Shown here: piece by piece, positions 1-5,615 of the stretch
Position numbering within the stretch: position 1 is the stretch's first letter
Layout: every line of letters begins with the position of its first letter
Assembly: GCA_027346035.1 (NCBI GenBank)
Contig: DAIESZ010000335.1
Span: 1-8,140 of the forward strand
Direction: 5' to 3'
From: Propionibacteriaceae bacterium
Lineage (GTDB): Bacteria; Actinomycetota; Actinomycetes; Propionibacteriales; Propionibacteriaceae
Length of the DNA stretch: 8,140 bases
Notes under the pieces: model-generated
The model's database searches: none
What the model saw: the letters and a program-made list of their open reading frames with translations, nothing else
Told to the model about the DNA's origin: nothing
Made by a program: the position numbers and the translations under genes

Positions 1-616
1 GATGCAGGCGTTCGCCGACGTCGTCCGCTCGGGTAAGGCCCTCTACATCGGCGTGTCCGAGTGGACCGCGGATCAGATCCGTCGTGGTGCGGCGCTGGCC
101 AGGGATCTCGGTTTCCAGTTGATCAGCAACCAGCCGCAGTATTCGATGCTGTGGCGGGTGATCGAGGCGGAGGTGGTGCCGGCGAGCAAGGAGGTCGGTG
201 TCGGGCAGGTGGTGTGGTCGCCGATCGCGCAGGGTGTGTTGACCGGCAAGTACCGGCCGGGCCAGCCGGCCCCGGCCGGGTCGCGCGCGACCGACGAGAA
301 GGGTGGCGGCAACGCCGTGCGTCGGTTCACCGAGAATGAGGACCTGCTGCGCCGGGTGCAGGACCTGCGGCCGATCGCCGACGAGTTGGGCCTGTCGATG
401 GCTCAGTTGGCGGTGGCGTGGGTGCTGCAGAACGACAATGTGGGCTGCGCGATCATCGGCGCGTCCCGTCCTGAGCAGGTGGTCGAGAATGTCGGCGCGA
501 GTGGTGTCGAGATTCCGGCCGAGCTGATGGCCCGGATCGACGAGGTGCTCGGCGACGTCGTCGTGACCGACCCGCGGCGCACCTTCGAGAGCTCGCCCAA
601 ACAGCGCGAAGCCTGA
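1..616 (+). CDS. Aldo/keto reductase, C-terminal part (5' end outside window)
   Basis: This is the C-terminal two thirds of an NADPH-dependent aldo/keto reductase of the voltage-gated K+ channel beta-subunit-like branch. About 204 residues are present, where the family usually has around 330. The ATG at base 2 is therefore almost certainly internal, and the Asp/Tyr/Lys/His tetrad region is mostly or wholly off the left edge. Visible family signatures are YIGVSEW after the missing barrel half, NQPQYSMLWR, the SPIAQGVLTGKY segment, and the C-terminal cofactor-binding run AIIGASRPEQVVEN. The natural substrate cannot be told from sequence. The gene is convergent to the minus-strand genes and ends about 40 bases before a strong hairpin, so it is probably unrelated to the microcompartment operon. 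Family assignment is firm; physiological role is unknown. Confidence 0.93.
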   Translation, partial: MQAFADVVRSGKALYIGVSEWTADQIRRGAALARDLGFQLISNQPQYSMLWRVIEAEVVPASKEVGVGQVVWSPIAQGVLTGKYRPGQPAPAGSRATDEKGGGNAVRRFTENEDLLRRVQDLRPIADELGLSMAQLAVAWVLQNDNVGCAIIGASRPEQVVENVGASGVEIPAELMARIDEVLGDVVVTDPRRTFESSPKQREA

Positions 617-656
617 AAGCCTCCGCCTGGCCCACCCGGGGGCCGGTGGACTCCTC

Positions 657-701
657 GAACCGGTACGCCGCGGGCACTCCCCGCTCGCGGCGTGCCGGTT
701 C
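657..701 (+). terminator. Strong hairpin, probable transcription terminator for the aldo/keto reductase gene
   Basis: The arms GAACCGGTACGCCGCG (657-672) and CGCGGCGTGCCGGTTC (686-701) pair over 16 positions with one G-T wobble, leaving a 13-base loop. On the plus strand the stem is followed by TTCCGTCT, a weak pyrimidine/T-containing tail, so it best fits termination of the reductase transcript. The near-perfect symmetry could also block minus-strand transcripts leaving the DUF488 gene, although no T tract follows in that direction. Confidence 0.72.
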
Positions 702-832
702 TTCCGTCTGCGGGATCCCCGAATCCCACCCACCGTGGGGGATGCCTGGCCGGGGGGACATATGACGGACTCACCAGGGGCTTGCCGCATCCAGCGCCGA
801 GAGCGCCGTTGAGCCGCCCGTTTCTCTCACGT

Positions 833-854
833 CACGACGCCGAGCGGCGACGTG
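833..854 (-). terminator. Possible hairpin terminator after the DUF488 gene
   Basis: The arms CACGACGCC (833-841) and GGCGACGTG (846-854) pair with one mismatch around a four-base loop. The hairpin starts six bases past the DUF488 stop codon in the minus direction. No U tract follows, so it is only a weak candidate, though GC-rich actinomycete terminators often lack U tracts. Confidence 0.3.
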
Positions 855-859
855 GGCGT

Positions 860-1216
860 TCAGTCGCGGGCGCCCAGCGCCTCGAGGAGCACCGGGACGT
901 GGCTGGACGCCACGTCGGCGGAGGCGGTGAGCAGGGTGACGGTGTCGTGGGTCGAGAGGTCCTCGGCCAGGTTCGCCGCCGCGCCGGACTCGTCCAGTTC
1001 GGCCAGGTAGCGTTGCCGGAACTCGGTCCAACGGGCGTCCCGATCGGCGTGGAACCAGCGGCGCAGGTCGGTGCTGGGGGTGGCGTCATTGGCCCACAGG
1101 TCGATGACCGCGGCGTCCTTGCTCAGCCCCCGGGGCCACAGCCGGTCGACAAGCACCCGGAACCCGTCGGCCTGCTCGGGTGGATCGTAGGCGCGCTTGG
1201 CGTGGAAGACCGTCAT
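860..1216 (-). CDS. DUF488 family protein (YeaO-like)
   Basis: A 118-residue protein of the DUF488 family, small soluble proteins of unknown biochemical function. The family signature is clear near the N terminus: FRVLVDRLWPRGLSK at about residues 19-33, followed by ID-LW (38-41) and a later RRWFHAD (52-58). The C-terminal part, with TVTLLTASAD near 92-101, has the form usual for the family. The ATG at 1216 is chosen because homology begins there; the open frame extends far upstream but that extension is an out-of-frame shadow of the methyltransferase gene. It starts 23 bases after the methyltransferase stop on the same strand, so the two are probably co-transcribed. No strong Shine-Dalgarno sequence is visible. 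No link to the microcompartment is known or implied by the sequence. Confidence 0.88.
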   Translation of the reverse strand: MTVFHAKRAYDPPEQADGFRVLVDRLWPRGLSKDAAVIDLWANDATPSTDLRRWFHADRDARWTEFRQRYLAELDESGAAANLAEDLSTHDTVTLLTASADVASSHVPVLLEALGARD

Positions 1217-1239
1217 GCATCCATTGAACCCGCGGTCGG

Positions 1240-1986
1240 TCAGCGGTCGATGTCGGGCTTGCGCCAGACAGATATGTGGCCATCGCTGTCCGACGTGAAC
1301 GGGCTGCGCATCCAGTCCGCCCAGCGTCCAGCGGACTCGAGTCCGGCGAGACGGGCCATGAGGTCGCATTCGGCGGGCCAGATGTAGCGGAAGTTGCTGG
1401 TGGAGTAGCGGTACGACCCGTCCGACTCGCGCGAATAGTGATGTGACGTGCCCTGCTGGGTGGTCATGTCGTAGGTGTCGAACCCCGTGTGGGCCGCGGT
1501 GACCTCGAACGGTACCGCCGTCTGGCCCGGCGGGAACCTCCGGATGCCTGGCACGCACAGCTCGATGACGAAGTGACCTCCCGGCGCGAGGTGCCGCGCG
1601 GCGTTGCGGAAGCACTCGACCTGCTCGTCCTGGGTGCGCAGGTTCCCGATCGTGTTGAACACGAGGTAGACCAGCGAGAACTCACCCGGGACCCGGGCCG
1701 TGGCCATGTCGCCGATCAACACCGGCACCTCGGACGCCGGCACCTTGCGGCGCAACTGCTCCACCATCGGTTCGGACAGTTCGATGCCGCTGACCGGGAC
1801 TCCGCGGTCGGTCAGCGGGATCGCCAAGCGCCCGGTGCCGACGGCGAACTCGAGTGCTCGCCCGGTGCCCGCGAGGCCCGCCAGGAAGTCGATGGTCGGG
1901 CCGAGCACCTCTGGGCGGAACATCTGCGAGGACGATTCGTCGTAGCGGCGGGCCGTCCCGGCGTCCCACAGGTCGCTGGAGGTCAT
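1240..1986 (-). CDS. Class I SAM-dependent methyltransferase
   Basis: A 248-residue predicted cytosolic methyltransferase with a Rossmann-like SAM fold. Motif I is ALEFAVGTGRLAIPL (about residues 44-58), and the ribose-binding acidic residue is in GIELSEPMV (68-75). IGDMAT (91-96) and VYLVFNTIGNL (106-116) follow, then the post-motif HLAPGGHFVIELCVPG (132-147). The C-terminal half, rich in Tyr/Ser/Trp with SHHYSRESDGSYRYSTSNFRY, probably shapes the substrate site. The substrate is unknown. I prefer the ATG at 1986 (MTSSDLWDAG) over an upstream in-frame start at 2028, because the extra 14 residues look non-coding and the family usually begins with an LWD-Y segment. A modest purine-rich stretch, GCAGGG, lies upstream. 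It follows pduP by 120 bases with hairpins between, so it may be a separate transcription unit with DUF488. Confidence 0.9.
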   Translation of the reverse strand: MTSSDLWDAGTARRYDESSSQMFRPEVLGPTIDFLAGLAGTGRALEFAVGTGRLAIPLTDRGVPVSGIELSEPMVEQLRRKVPASEVPVLIGDMATARVPGEFSLVYLVFNTIGNLRTQDEQVECFRNAARHLAPGGHFVIELCVPGIRRFPPGQTAVPFEVTAAHTGFDTYDMTTQQGTSHHYSRESDGSYRYSTSNFRYIWPAECDLMARLAGLESAGRWADWMRSPFTSDSDGHISVWRKPDIDR

Positions 1987-1999
1987 GACTGCGACCCTG

Positions 2000-2012
2000 C
2001 CCCCACCGGGGG
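2000..2012 (-). promoter_or_regulatory. Small GC hairpin next to the methyltransferase ribosome-binding region
   Basis: CCCCC (2000-2004) and GGGGG (2008-2012) flank a three-base loop, 14 to 26 bases upstream of the ATG at 1986. On the minus-strand mRNA the G-run arm directly abuts the presumed Shine-Dalgarno region, so folding could limit access. Such short G/C runs also arise by chance in GC-rich DNA. Confidence 0.25.
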
Positions 2013-2030
2013 ATGGGCGCAACCGCATTT

Positions 2031-2057
2031 CCCCGACGGCCGGGCCGGCGCTCGGGG
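2031..2057 (-). terminator. Candidate terminator hairpin after the microcompartment operon
   Basis: The arms CCCCGACGGCCGG (2031-2043) and CCGGCGCTCGGGG (2045-2057) pair over 13 positions except for a two-base internal mismatch. The inner pairs must open to give a loop. It sits about 50 bases past the pduP stop codon in the direction of transcription and before the next gene, which is where an operon terminator is expected. There is no U tract after it on the minus strand, so support is only structural and positional. Confidence 0.4.
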
Positions 2058-2106
2058 TCTCTCGCGCAGCCCAAGGCGCCTGTTGTCGTCGTCCCCGATC
2101 CCGGGA

Positions 2107-3537
2107 TCAGCGGACGTTGAGGTCGCCGACGAGAATGCAGCGGCGGCGGCGGGCGAAGGTGCGCGCCGAGGTCAGTCCTTCGCCCGTGGGTCCGGCGATG
2201 GTGAACGAGCAATACCCCTCGCCGCCGATCCCGATGCCCGCGTACGACGGACCGTTCTTCACGAAGATCGTCGTCTGGATCAGCCGAGCCATCCTGGTGA
2301 GCGATGACACGTTCTTCGAGTGCATCACCGCTGTGTGCCGGTTGCCGTGTTCGACCTCTATCGCGACGGCGATCGCGGTGTCGACGTCCTTGACGCGCAC
2401 GATCGGGAGAATCGGGGTCATCATCTCGCGTTGCACGAACGGGTCGTCCTTGCCTGTCTCGACGATGATGAGGCGGGTCCCCGCGGGGGCCTGGATGCCG
2501 ACGGCGTCGAGGATCTTCGTGGCCGACTGGCCCACCCACTCCGGCTTGAGTTGGATCTCGGTCTTGAAGACCAGGTCGTGGAGCCGGGCGATGACCGCCG
2601 GATCCTTGACCTCGTAGGCTCCGTGCCTCTTCATGTGCAGGATCAGCAGATCCGCCACCTCATCGACGACGATGACCTCCTTCTCGGCGATGCACGGGAG
2701 GTTGTTGTCGAAGCTCGCGCCGTTGACGATGTCGCAGGCCGCCTGGTCGATGTCGGCGGTCTCGTCCACCACCACGGGAGGGTTTCCGGCTCCGGCTCCG
2801 ATCGCCTTCTTGCCGCTCTTGAGCACCATGTCGACGATGCCCGGCCCGCCCGTCGCGACGAGCATCCGCACGTCGGGGTGGGTCATCATCGACTGCGTCA
2901 TCTCGAGGGTCGGCTCCCGAACCATGGTGATGAGATTCGGAGGTGCACCGACGGCGGCCAGCGCCTGGTTGAACGCGCGGACCAGCCAGACTGTCACCTG
3001 TCGTGCCCTCGGGTGTGGGCTGAACACCACGCTGTTGCCCGCGGCGAGCATGCCGATCGAGTTGCAGATGAGCGTCTCGGTGGGGTTCGTGGTCGGCGTG
3101 ATGGCACCGATCACCCCGAAGGCCGAATATTCCACGGTCGTGAGCCCCGCGTCGCCGGACCACGCCTCGGTGACGAGGTCCTCCACGCCGGGGGTCAGTT
3201 CGGCCACCATCTTGTTCTTGAGCCGCTTGTCCTCCACGTCGCCCATGCCGGTCTCCTCGACGGTGGCGGTGGCGAGATGATCGAGGACCTCGGGACGCAG
3301 GGCCATCTCGCGCAACGCCGCGACGAAGCGCCTCCGGTCTGCCATCGTGCATTGCAGGTAGGCACGCTGCGCCTGCTTCGCCGCCCTCACCGCGGAATCC
3401 ATGTCATCGAAGATCCCCTCGTGGGCGGCGGTCGGCACGCTCGGCGTCCCGATCGCCGCCTGACGCTCCAGATGCGAGGCCACCTCGCGGACCACCTGAT
3501 CGACCAGCTTCTCCAGGACGGCGATGTCGAGGGTCAT
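2107..3537 (-). CDS. pduP: CoA-acylating propionaldehyde dehydrogenase PduP
   Basis: This 476-residue enzyme oxidizes propionaldehyde (or a related short aldehyde) with NAD+ and CoA to the acyl-CoA inside the microcompartment. Residues about 3-25 form an amphipathic helix (LDIAVLEKLVDQVVREVASH) matching the shell-targeting peptide of PduP. The aldehyde dehydrogenase domain follows a short linker. It shows the cofactor region FGVIGAITPTTNPTET (140-155), LVATGGPGIVDMVLKSG (226-242), GAGAGNPPVVVDETAD (247-262), and the catalytic cysteine Cys282 in FDNNLPCIAEKEVIV. Length agrees with the family (about 460-480), and the C-terminal ARTFARRRRCILVGDL is typical. The ATG at 3537 lies one base after the pduO stop, suggesting translational coupling, with a purine-rich GGATGGAG upstream. 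It is the last gene of the pdu run here: no pduQ, pduS or pduW follows. EutE-type enzymes are the alternative, but synteny favours PduP. Confidence 0.95.
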   Translation of the reverse strand: MTLDIAVLEKLVDQVVREVASHLERQAAIGTPSVPTAAHEGIFDDMDSAVRAAKQAQRAYLQCTMADRRRFVAALREMALRPEVLDHLATATVEETGMGDVEDKRLKNKMVAELTPGVEDLVTEAWSGDAGLTTVEYSAFGVIGAITPTTNPTETLICNSIGMLAAGNSVVFSPHPRARQVTVWLVRAFNQALAAVGAPPNLITMVREPTLEMTQSMMTHPDVRMLVATGGPGIVDMVLKSGKKAIGAGAGNPPVVVDETADIDQAACDIVNGASFDNNLPCIAEKEVIVVDEVADLLILHMKRHGAYEVKDPAVIARLHDLVFKTEIQLKPEWVGQSATKILDAVGIQAPAGTRLIIVETGKDDPFVQREMMTPILPIVRVKDVDTAIAVAIEVEHGNRHTAVMHSKNVSSLTRMARLIQTTIFVKNGPSYAGIGIGGEGYCSFTIAGPTGEGLTSARTFARRRRCILVGDLNVR

Positions 3538-3538
3538 G

Positions 3539-4555
3539 TCAGTTTCTCCATCCTGCGCTGAGTGCTTCCGTGACGATCGTGACGTCGTCGTCGACCGTGC
3601 CTCCCGAGACTCCGATGCCGCCGACGAGGCGGCCGGCGGCGATCAGCGGTTCCCCGCCACCGAACAGCACGACGCGGCCCTGGTTCGACGCCTCGATCCC
3701 GTAAAGGGCGGCGTCCTGCCGGGCCTGTGGCCCGAGGGCGGCGGTGGCCTGTCTGAACGCGACCGCGGTGAACGCCTTGCCGATTGCCAGGTCGAGGCTG
3801 CCCAACAGCGACCCCTCCATCCGGTGCAGGAGGACGAGGTTGCCACCGGAATCGACGACGGCGACCACGATCGGCACGCCGCGGCGACCGCCCGCCTCCT
3901 CCGCCGCCGCCGCCAGGACCCTGGCCGCGGCCAAGTCCAGCTGACAGGGGCGGTCGCCGGGGCCACGCGCGTCGGAGGGGGCATCCGTCGTGACGTTCCG
4001 CACTGCCGCGCGCACGATGTGCTCGATCCGCGACTGGTCGTGGCGGAATTCGACGACTCGCGCGAGGGCGTAGACCGCGTCCGACAACCGGTTCAGATAT
4101 CGGATAATCTCGGGGCGCGGGGCTGCCGGGCCATCCAGGGCCAGTAGCCGGCGCTCGGCCCGGCGGACCACGGTTCGCGCGACGTGGAGGGCTGCTGAGA
4201 CCGGCTCCCGCCCCGGGACGACGAAGGCGTGCTGAGGGCCGGTCACCACGAGACAGTCGTCGATGAGGTGTTCAAGGGCGAGGACGTCTGAGTCGTCGAC
4301 CCTGCCGTCCAGGATCGCCCGCCCGCGCTCGTCGCTCGCCACCTCGGCGGCGACGACGAACAGTTTCAGCTGGATGACGCGAAGTCGCTCCACCAGCCAC
4401 TCGTCGGAGGAATGCGCCTTGGCGACACCGATGGCCGAATTGGCCTCGTCGATCGTGCCGTATGCCTCGACCAGTGCGCTCGCCTTCGAGAGTCGGGTGC
4501 CGCCGAACAGTCCGGTCTCCCCGCGATCGCCGGTGCGCGTGTAGACGTTTGGCAT
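3539..4555 (-). CDS. pduO: ATP:cob(I)alamin adenosyltransferase PduO with C-terminal GlcG/HbpS domain
   Basis: This two-domain, 338-residue protein makes adenosylcobalamin, the cofactor of the B12-dependent diol dehydratase. The N-terminal PduO-type adenosyltransferase domain (about 1-185) carries the ATP-binding start YTRTGDRGETGLFGG (5-19), GTIDEANSAIG (33-43), the RRAERR motif (131-136) and YLNRLSDAVYALARV (153-167). A short Pro/Asp/Gly linker (about 190-203) leads to a GlcG/HbpS domain (about 204-338), ending in GGIGVSGGTVDDD. In enteric PduO this second domain has been reported to bind heme or corrinoid; that role is inferred here. The size is almost the same as enteric PduO, so the fusion is normal. 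The ATG at 4555 lies three bases after the pduN stop, and the stop abuts pduP. Cofactor supply next to the reactivase gene pduH supports a B12-dependent rather than a glycyl-radical compartment. Confidence 0.95.
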   Translation of the reverse strand: MPNVYTRTGDRGETGLFGGTRLSKASALVEAYGTIDEANSAIGVAKAHSSDEWLVERLRVIQLKLFVVAAEVASDERGRAILDGRVDDSDVLALEHLIDDCLVVTGPQHAFVVPGREPVSAALHVARTVVRRAERRLLALDGPAAPRPEIIRYLNRLSDAVYALARVVEFRHDQSRIEHIVRAAVRNVTTDAPSDARGPGDRPCQLDLAAARVLAAAAEEAGGRRGVPIVVAVVDSGGNLVLLHRMEGSLLGSLDLAIGKAFTAVAFRQATAALGPQARQDAALYGIEASNQGRVVLFGGGEPLIAAGRLVGGIGVSGGTVDDDVTIVTEALSAGWRN

Positions 4556-4558
4556 CGC

Positions 4559-4828
4559 TCAGTCCGCCACCTCTAGGGTGTCGACGATGCCCACGATGGT
4601 GGCGTCGAACGGGCCCTGGGACCGGCCGGACGCCTGCCGTGCGGCGCTCCCGGTCGACACGATGACGACTTCGCCACTGCCGGCGCCCACGTTGTCGATG
4701 GCGATCTCAACGCCCCCGATCCTGGCGCCGTGCTCGTCCAGGCGTTGTGTCAGCAACAGCTTGCACCCGACGAGGTGCTCATCCTTCTGCGTGGAGACGA
4801 CGGTTCCCACGACTTTGGCGAGATACAT
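4559..4828 (-). CDS. pduN: BMC vertex protein PduN (EutN/CcmL family)
   Basis: This 89-residue BMC-P protein should form pentamers that cap the vertices of the shell. It starts directly with the family signature MYLAKVVGTVVSTQKDEHL, continues with the G-KLLL strand (21-26), the highly conserved AIDNVGAGSGEVVIVSTGSAA (about 43-63), and ends with the FDATIVGIVDTLEV strand. Length is typical (85-95). The ATG at 4828 is preceded by an AGGAGGAG run about seven bases upstream. The first 50 bases overlap the end of the upstream flavoprotein/PduM-like gene in another frame, which is long for this operon; downstream pduO starts after only three bases. EutN is the alternative name, but the pdu order supports PduN. 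Confidence 0.95.
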   Translation of the reverse strand: MYLAKVVGTVVSTQKDEHLVGCKLLLTQRLDEHGARIGGVEIAIDNVGAGSGEVVIVSTGSAARQASGRSQGPFDATIVGIVDTLEVAD

Positions 4829-5615
4829 CGCGTTTCTCCTCCTCTCGCTCGACGACGATGGCGCGGGCCCGGGCGGTGTCGCGCGCCAGCGCGGTCACGA
4901 TGGCGGCCGCGTCGATCCTGAGGACCGTCCCCGGGGTCAGCGGCTGGACCAGTCGCTGACTGACGAGCCGCTCATGGCATCGGACGATCGGCGCCTCGAT
5001 GATCGTCACCCCAGAGGGGCGCCGGCCCCTCGTGGATCCCGGAACTTCGACGCGCCAGGTTTCCCGAACCGCCGCCTCGATCTCCTGCACGGCGACGAGG
5101 TGAACGCCGAACGAGCGCAGGGCCTGGAGGTTCGCGCGGAGCACCGCTCGGAAGGCCTCAGGGGTGTCGGGATACAGCGCCCGCCTCTCGGGGCTGTCGG
5201 GGGAGGCGGCCGTCGTCACGGCGATCACGGGGCGGTTGCTCAGCAGAAAGTCGGTGATGGCCCGCGTGACCGGCGTGTCATCGATTCCATGGGCGAGTTT
5301 GGCGGCGGTGTTGGCGCTGAGGGCCGCCACGACGAGCAGAGGATGGTCCGTGGGGGCGCCCAGGGTCAACGCGCGCACTCCGATGGCTCGGAGGCGGTCC
5401 TGGTCGAGCCGCTCGCGCGCGGCCGCGGATTCCACTGCGTCCAGAATCCAGCCGTCGGCGACCAGCGCTTCGAGCTGGGGGAGCGCAACCTCGAACCCCA
5501 GCTGCGCACCGGTGAGCGCGACGAGTGCTCGGCGCGGGGCCATCGACCCCCCCTCCGTCACGAAGGCCTCCACGACCTCGCGGACGATCACGCGCAATTG
5601 CTCAACCGTCACCAC
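4779..5615 (-). CDS. Microcompartment flavoprotein fused to a PduM-like C-terminal domain
   Basis: A 278-residue protein in the pduM position. Three parts can be seen. Residues 3-20 form an amphipathic helix (TVEQLRVIVREVVEAFVT) resembling both the start of enteric PduM and shell-targeting peptides. Residues about 27-180 look like a flavoprotein (HFCD/phosphopantothenoylcysteine decarboxylase-like) fold, with RALVALTGAQLGFEVALPQL and the ANTAAKLAHGIDD segment (101-113). Residues about 203-258, from VTIIEAPIVRCHERLV to AIVTALARDTARARAIVV, resemble the C terminus of Salmonella PduM (ITVMTAMARDAANAR-like ending). PduM is a structural protein needed for normal compartment assembly in Salmonella; no reaction is assigned to this longer form. 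A GTG at 5615 or 5612 is the start, placed by GGAGGTGA at 5619-5626. It overlaps the end of eutJ by 14 bases and the start of pduN by 50. Assignment rests on remembered homology and synteny. Confidence 0.75.
   Translation of the reverse strand: MVTVEQLRVIVREVVEAFVTEGGSMAPRRALVALTGAQLGFEVALPQLEALVADGWILDAVESAAARERLDQDRLRAIGVRALTLGAPTDHPLLVVAALSANTAAKLAHGIDDTPVTRAITDFLLSNRPVIAVTTAASPDSPERRALYPDTPEAFRAVLRANLQALRSFGVHLVAVQEIEAAVRETWRVEVPGSTRGRRPSGVTIIEAPIVRCHERLVSQRLVQPLTPGTVLRIDAAAIVTALARDTARARAIVVEREEEKRDVSRQSRGNRRLHAEG

Larger units (their letters stand above)
617..859. other. Convergent intergenic region
   Basis: This 243-base gap lies between two converging genes, the aldo/keto reductase (plus) and the DUF488 gene (minus). 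It contains the strong hairpin at 657-701, a small CCACC/GGTGG hairpin at 632-649, and a weaker hairpin at 833-854 close to the end of the DUF488 gene. I find no convincing coding sequence; reading frames crossing it look like high-GC shadows. Confidence 0.7.
1987..2106. other. Gap between pduP and the methyltransferase gene
   Basis: This 120-base non-coding gap holds a perfect 12-base palindrome, GATCCCGGGATC, at 2097-2108 touching the pduP stop codon, then the hairpin candidates at 2031-2057 and 2000-2012. It is long for this otherwise tightly packed strand, so the operon probably ends here and the methyltransferase pair may have its own promoter. I cannot point to clear -35/-10 boxes. Confidence 0.5.

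Noticed and set aside
2..4. ATG at base 2 as the start of the aldo/keto reductase
   Set aside because: The protein would lack the N-terminal barrel half and catalytic residues. The Met is internal to a conserved segment, so the gene is cut by the window edge.
1217..1615. N-terminal extension of the DUF488 frame
   Set aside because: This stretch overlaps the methyltransferase gene in another frame, and the family homology starts at the ATG at 1216.
1987..2028. Upstream start for the methyltransferase adding 14 residues (MRLRPSPGGGRVAV)
   Set aside because: The extra residues look like translated GC-rich leader, and the ATG at 1986 fits the usual start of the family better.
1489..2307. Plus-strand open frame antisense to the methyltransferase and the end of pduP
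   Set aside because: Low-complexity Arg/Gly/Asp/Ala composition and no motifs; a mirror of GC-rich codon use.
2320..3561. Long plus-strand open frame antisense to pduP (413 codons)
   Set aside because: It lies opposite a clearly homologous dehydrogenase, is rich in Arg/His/Asp/Gly as expected for a GC-rich antisense shadow, and shows no family motif.
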